The notes under the pieces: model-generated
Told to the model about the DNA's origin: nothing
Seen by the model: the letters and a program-made list of their open reading frames with translations, nothing else
Databases searched by the model: none
Made by a program: the position numbers and the translations under genes
From: Caenimonas soli
GTDB taxonomy: Bacteria > Pseudomonadota > Gammaproteobacteria > Burkholderiales > Burkholderiaceae_C
Length of the DNA stretch: 64,000 nt
Assembly: GCF_013155545.1 (NCBI RefSeq)
Contig: NZ_JABJVV010000007.1
Coordinates: forward strand, 248,001-312,000
Reading direction: 5' to 3'
Part shown: piece by piece, positions 62,064 through 64,000 of the stretch
How positions within the stretch are numbered: the first letter of the stretch is position 1
Layout: the number at the start of each line of letters is the position of its first letter

Positions 62064-63223
62064 GGCGCGCGGGCCTCGCCGAGCTTGAAGGCCAGTCGGG
62101 AGCCCCCGGCGACGATGGCGCCCGTGATCCAGAAAACGCCGGAAATTCCGATGGCGGTGCCCGCCAGGCCGAACAGCATGGGCATGGTGACGCTGGAGGC
62201 ATTGATTGCCATCATCCGCAGGGCCACCGCTTCGCCATGACGGTGCTCGGGCGTTATCTGGTGCAGCATGCTCATGATCATGGGCTGCACCGTACCCAAG
62301 GCCAGCCCCAGCAGGATGGAACACATGCCCATGGCCAGGGGGGCATGCACCAAGGGGTAGATGCCGAACAGCAGCGCCGTTGCGATCATCGCACCCGCGA
62401 TCACCGTCCACTCACGCAGGTGCGCGGCGATGAGCGGCAGCACCACGCGCACCAGCGCCGCGGCGATGGCAAACGCCCCCAGGATGGAGCCGATCACCGA
62501 CGCCGACAGGCCGCGCTCGTGGCCCAGCACCGGAACCACGAAGGTGTGAACGTCCCAGCACGAAGACAGGAACCAGTTGACCAGCAGCAGCCTGCGAAAC
62601 ATGGGCTCGCGCACCAGGTCCCAGGCCTTGCCCCCGCGGTGCTTGTCGGACGGGATGACGGGCGGCAAGTCCTGCACCGACTTCACCCAGAACCAGGACA
62701 CCAGTGGCAACGCAGCCATCAGCAGGAAGGCCGGCCGAAAGCCTGCGTGGTCGATCATCAGGCCGGCACTGAACGGCCCCAGGAAATTCGAGATGGCCGG
62801 GCCGATGGCCAGCCATGAGAACACCTGCTTGAGTTGCGTCGGGTTCTCCGCCGCCCGGCCGACATGGCGCTGCAGCGCAATCGACGCCGCGCCGGTCGCG
62901 CCTCCGGTCAGCAAGGCGCTCAGGCAAAGCACCGGAAACACCGGAAAGGCCACGGCCAGGCCAGCCCCAACGGTCGCAGCCACCACGCTCAACCCCATGG
63001 GCCGCCTGAGGCCGTGCCGGTCGGCGTAACGCCCGGCCGGTAGCGCAAGGAAAACCTGGGTCAGCGCGAACAACGCCAGTAGCACGCCGACGGCGGCCTC
63101 GCTGTGGCCCTGCCGCAGTGCCAGCAGCGGCGCGGCCATGCGGGTGCCGGCCATGCACGCATGCAGGAAGATATGGCCGGCGATGAGTCGGGCAAGCGCG
63201 GGGCTGAGGCCACCACCGGTCAT
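62060..63223 (-). CDS. MFS transporter
   Basis: 387 residues with 12 membrane helices. MFS motif A variant GRYADRHGLRRPM in the 2-3 loop (about 63-75) and LIAGHIFLHACMAGTRMAAPLLALRQG at the start; central loop with KSVQDLPPVIPSDKHRGG. Substrate unknown; a drug/metabolite exporter is plausible. The start overlaps the rmuC stop by 4 bases. Confidence 0.92.
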   Translation of the reverse strand: MTGGGLSPALARLIAGHIFLHACMAGTRMAAPLLALRQGHSEAAVGVLLALFALTQVFLALPAGRYADRHGLRRPMGLSVVAATVGAGLAVAFPVFPVLCLSALLTGGATGAASIALQRHVGRAAENPTQLKQVFSWLAIGPAISNFLGPFSAGLMIDHAGFRPAFLLMAALPLVSWFWVKSVQDLPPVIPSDKHRGGKAWDLVREPMFRRLLLVNWFLSSCWDVHTFVVPVLGHERGLSASVIGSILGAFAIAAALVRVVLPLIAAHLREWTVIAGAMIATALLFGIYPLVHAPLAMGMCSILLGLALGTVQPMIMSMLHQITPEHRHGEAVALRMMAINASSVTMPMLFGLAGTAIGISGVFWITGAIVAGGSRLAFKLGEARAP

Positions 63224-64000
63224 TCGGCTGCGTCGTCCCCTTCCGCCACCTGGGGCAGCAGCGCCTGGGCCTGCGCTTCAGGCAAGGCCTCCACCACCTT
63301 GAGAGCTCGCCGCATCATCTTCGTTCGGCTGTCCGCCTTGTCCAAGGTGTCGGAGGCTTTTTGCACCTGCTCCTTGATGCGGGCTACCCATTCGCCGTAG
63401 CGCTCGAACTCGGTCTTGACCGCGCCCAAAACCTTCCAGACCTCGGACGCTTGCTGCTCCAGCGCCAGCGTCCGGAAGCCCATGTGCAGGCTGTTGAGCA
63501 TCGCCAGCAGCGTCGTCGGCCCGGCCAAGGTCACCCGGTAGTCGCGCTGCAAGCTGTCCATCAGGCCTGGCCGGCGCAGCACCTCGGCATAGAGGCTCTC
63601 GATGGGCAGGAACAGGATGGCAAAATCCGTGGTCTGCGGCGGGCACAAATAGCTTTCGCTGATGGACTTGGCTTCGGTGCGGATGCGCGCTTCCAGGGCG
63701 CGCGCGGCGATGTCGGCCGCTGCCGGGTCGGCCCGATCCTGCGCGTCGAGCAATCTCTCGTAGTCGTCGCGCGGGAACTTGGCGTCGATCGGCAACCAAA
63801 CCGGCGTGCCGTCGGCGCTGCGGCCGGGAAAGCGGATGGCGAAGTCCACCCGCTGGTTGCTGCGCGGCTTGGTTTCCACCTGCTTGGCGTACTGCTCGTG
63901 CGTCAGCACCTGTTCGAGCAATGCTTCCAGCTGCACCTCGCCGAACATGCCGCGGGTCTTGACGTTGGTCAGCACGCGCTGCAGATCGCCCACGCCCTGA
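63220..64000 (-). CDS. rmuC: DNA recombination protein RmuC, C-terminal part (cut by window edge)
   Basis: The frame is open through the right end of the window (upstream codons read QGVGDLQ), so the N-terminal coiled coil is missing. The RmuC nuclease-like domain is clear: NVKTRGMFGEVQLEALLEQVL, VWLPIDAKFPRDDYERLLDA, YLCPPQTTDFAILFLPIESLYAEVLRRPGL, TLAGPTTLLAMLNSLHMGFRTLALEQ. Predicted to limit inversions between short repeats. Operon with the MFS gene (ATGA overlap). Confidence 0.94.
   Translation of the reverse strand, partial: QGVGDLQRVLTNVKTRGMFGEVQLEALLEQVLTHEQYAKQVETKPRSNQRVDFAIRFPGRSADGTPVWLPIDAKFPRDDYERLLDAQDRADPAAADIAARALEARIRTEAKSISESYLCPPQTTDFAILFLPIESLYAEVLRRPGLMDSLQRDYRVTLAGPTTLLAMLNSLHMGFRTLALEQQASEVWKVLGAVKTEFERYGEWVARIKEQVQKASDTLDKADSRTKMMRRALKVVEALPEAQAQALLPQVAEGDDAAE

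Overview
The window is a 64 kb stretch of high-GC bacterial chromosome. It looks like a betaproteobacterium of the order Burkholderiales, most likely family Comamonadaceae (Ramlibacter/Variovorax/Polaromonas-like). The evidence is a Bug-type (TctC) solute-binding protein, an EF-P with Arg32 paired with EarP, PriB inside the rpsF-rpsR-rplI operon, the surE-pcm-nlpD-rpoS cluster, and hupB-tRNA-Val-ppiD synteny. Genus is inference. I see no prophage, transposase, integrase or CRISPR array; the region reads as core chromosome with a few accessory modules.

Layout. 0-3.7 kb: 5' end of clpB, a conserved hypothetical, and a small catabolic module (orphan Bug protein plus flavin monooxygenase) divergent from a MarR regulator. 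3.7-10.1 kb: one tightly packed minus-strand run alaA-hom-thrC-mobB-moeA-moaD-moaE joining alanine/threonine biosynthesis to molybdenum cofactor synthesis. 10.2-15.9 kb: Mth938-domain protein, PrxQ/Bcp peroxiredoxin, PIN-PhoH ATPase, CapA-like protein, a 20-cysteine copper-storage-type protein, a universal stress protein, DUF3014. 16-19 kb: rpsF-priB-rpsR-rplI and dnaB. 19-28.3 kb: two paralogous long sodium/solute symporters (VC_2705 type) with DUF4212, TPR and small membrane proteins, followed by PEP synthase and its regulator. 29.3-40.2 kb: peroxide and iron region: ahpC-ahpF-bfr, an orphan hybrid histidine kinase, then a putative Fur-controlled block fiu-like receptor/ybiX and bfd-(microprotein)-tonB-exbB-exbD-hemP, facing a GlcG/HbpS-type protein.

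40.3-48.3 kb: YccA-type membrane protein, rlmD, a VOC protein, and the stationary-phase cluster surE-pcm-nlpD-rpoS with a PolB-type exonuclease directly behind rpoS; then a quinone oxidoreductase and tRNA-His. 48.7-51.1 kb: ppiD, tRNA-Val, hupB. 51.4-55.2 kb: tartrate/malate-type dehydrogenase with an alpha/beta hydrolase carrying the complete residue set of fluoroacetate dehalogenases, a divergent LysR regulator and an EamA transporter. 55.2-64 kb: pgsA, uvrC, earP-efp, DUF3445 protein, a tail-anchored hypothetical, a LOG-family protein, an MFS transporter and the 3' part of rmuC.

Most unusual observations: canonical EF-hand calcium loops in the predicted TM7-TM8 (EL4) loop of both symporters; a haloacetate-dehalogenase-like enzyme coupled to a 2-hydroxyacid dehydrogenase; a 24-residue membrane microprotein candidate inside the iron operon; a terminator-like hairpin between a Fur-type promoter and the receptor gene; and a hairpin that buries the bacterioferritin ribosome binding site. 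All functions are read from sequence and family knowledge; no searches were run.
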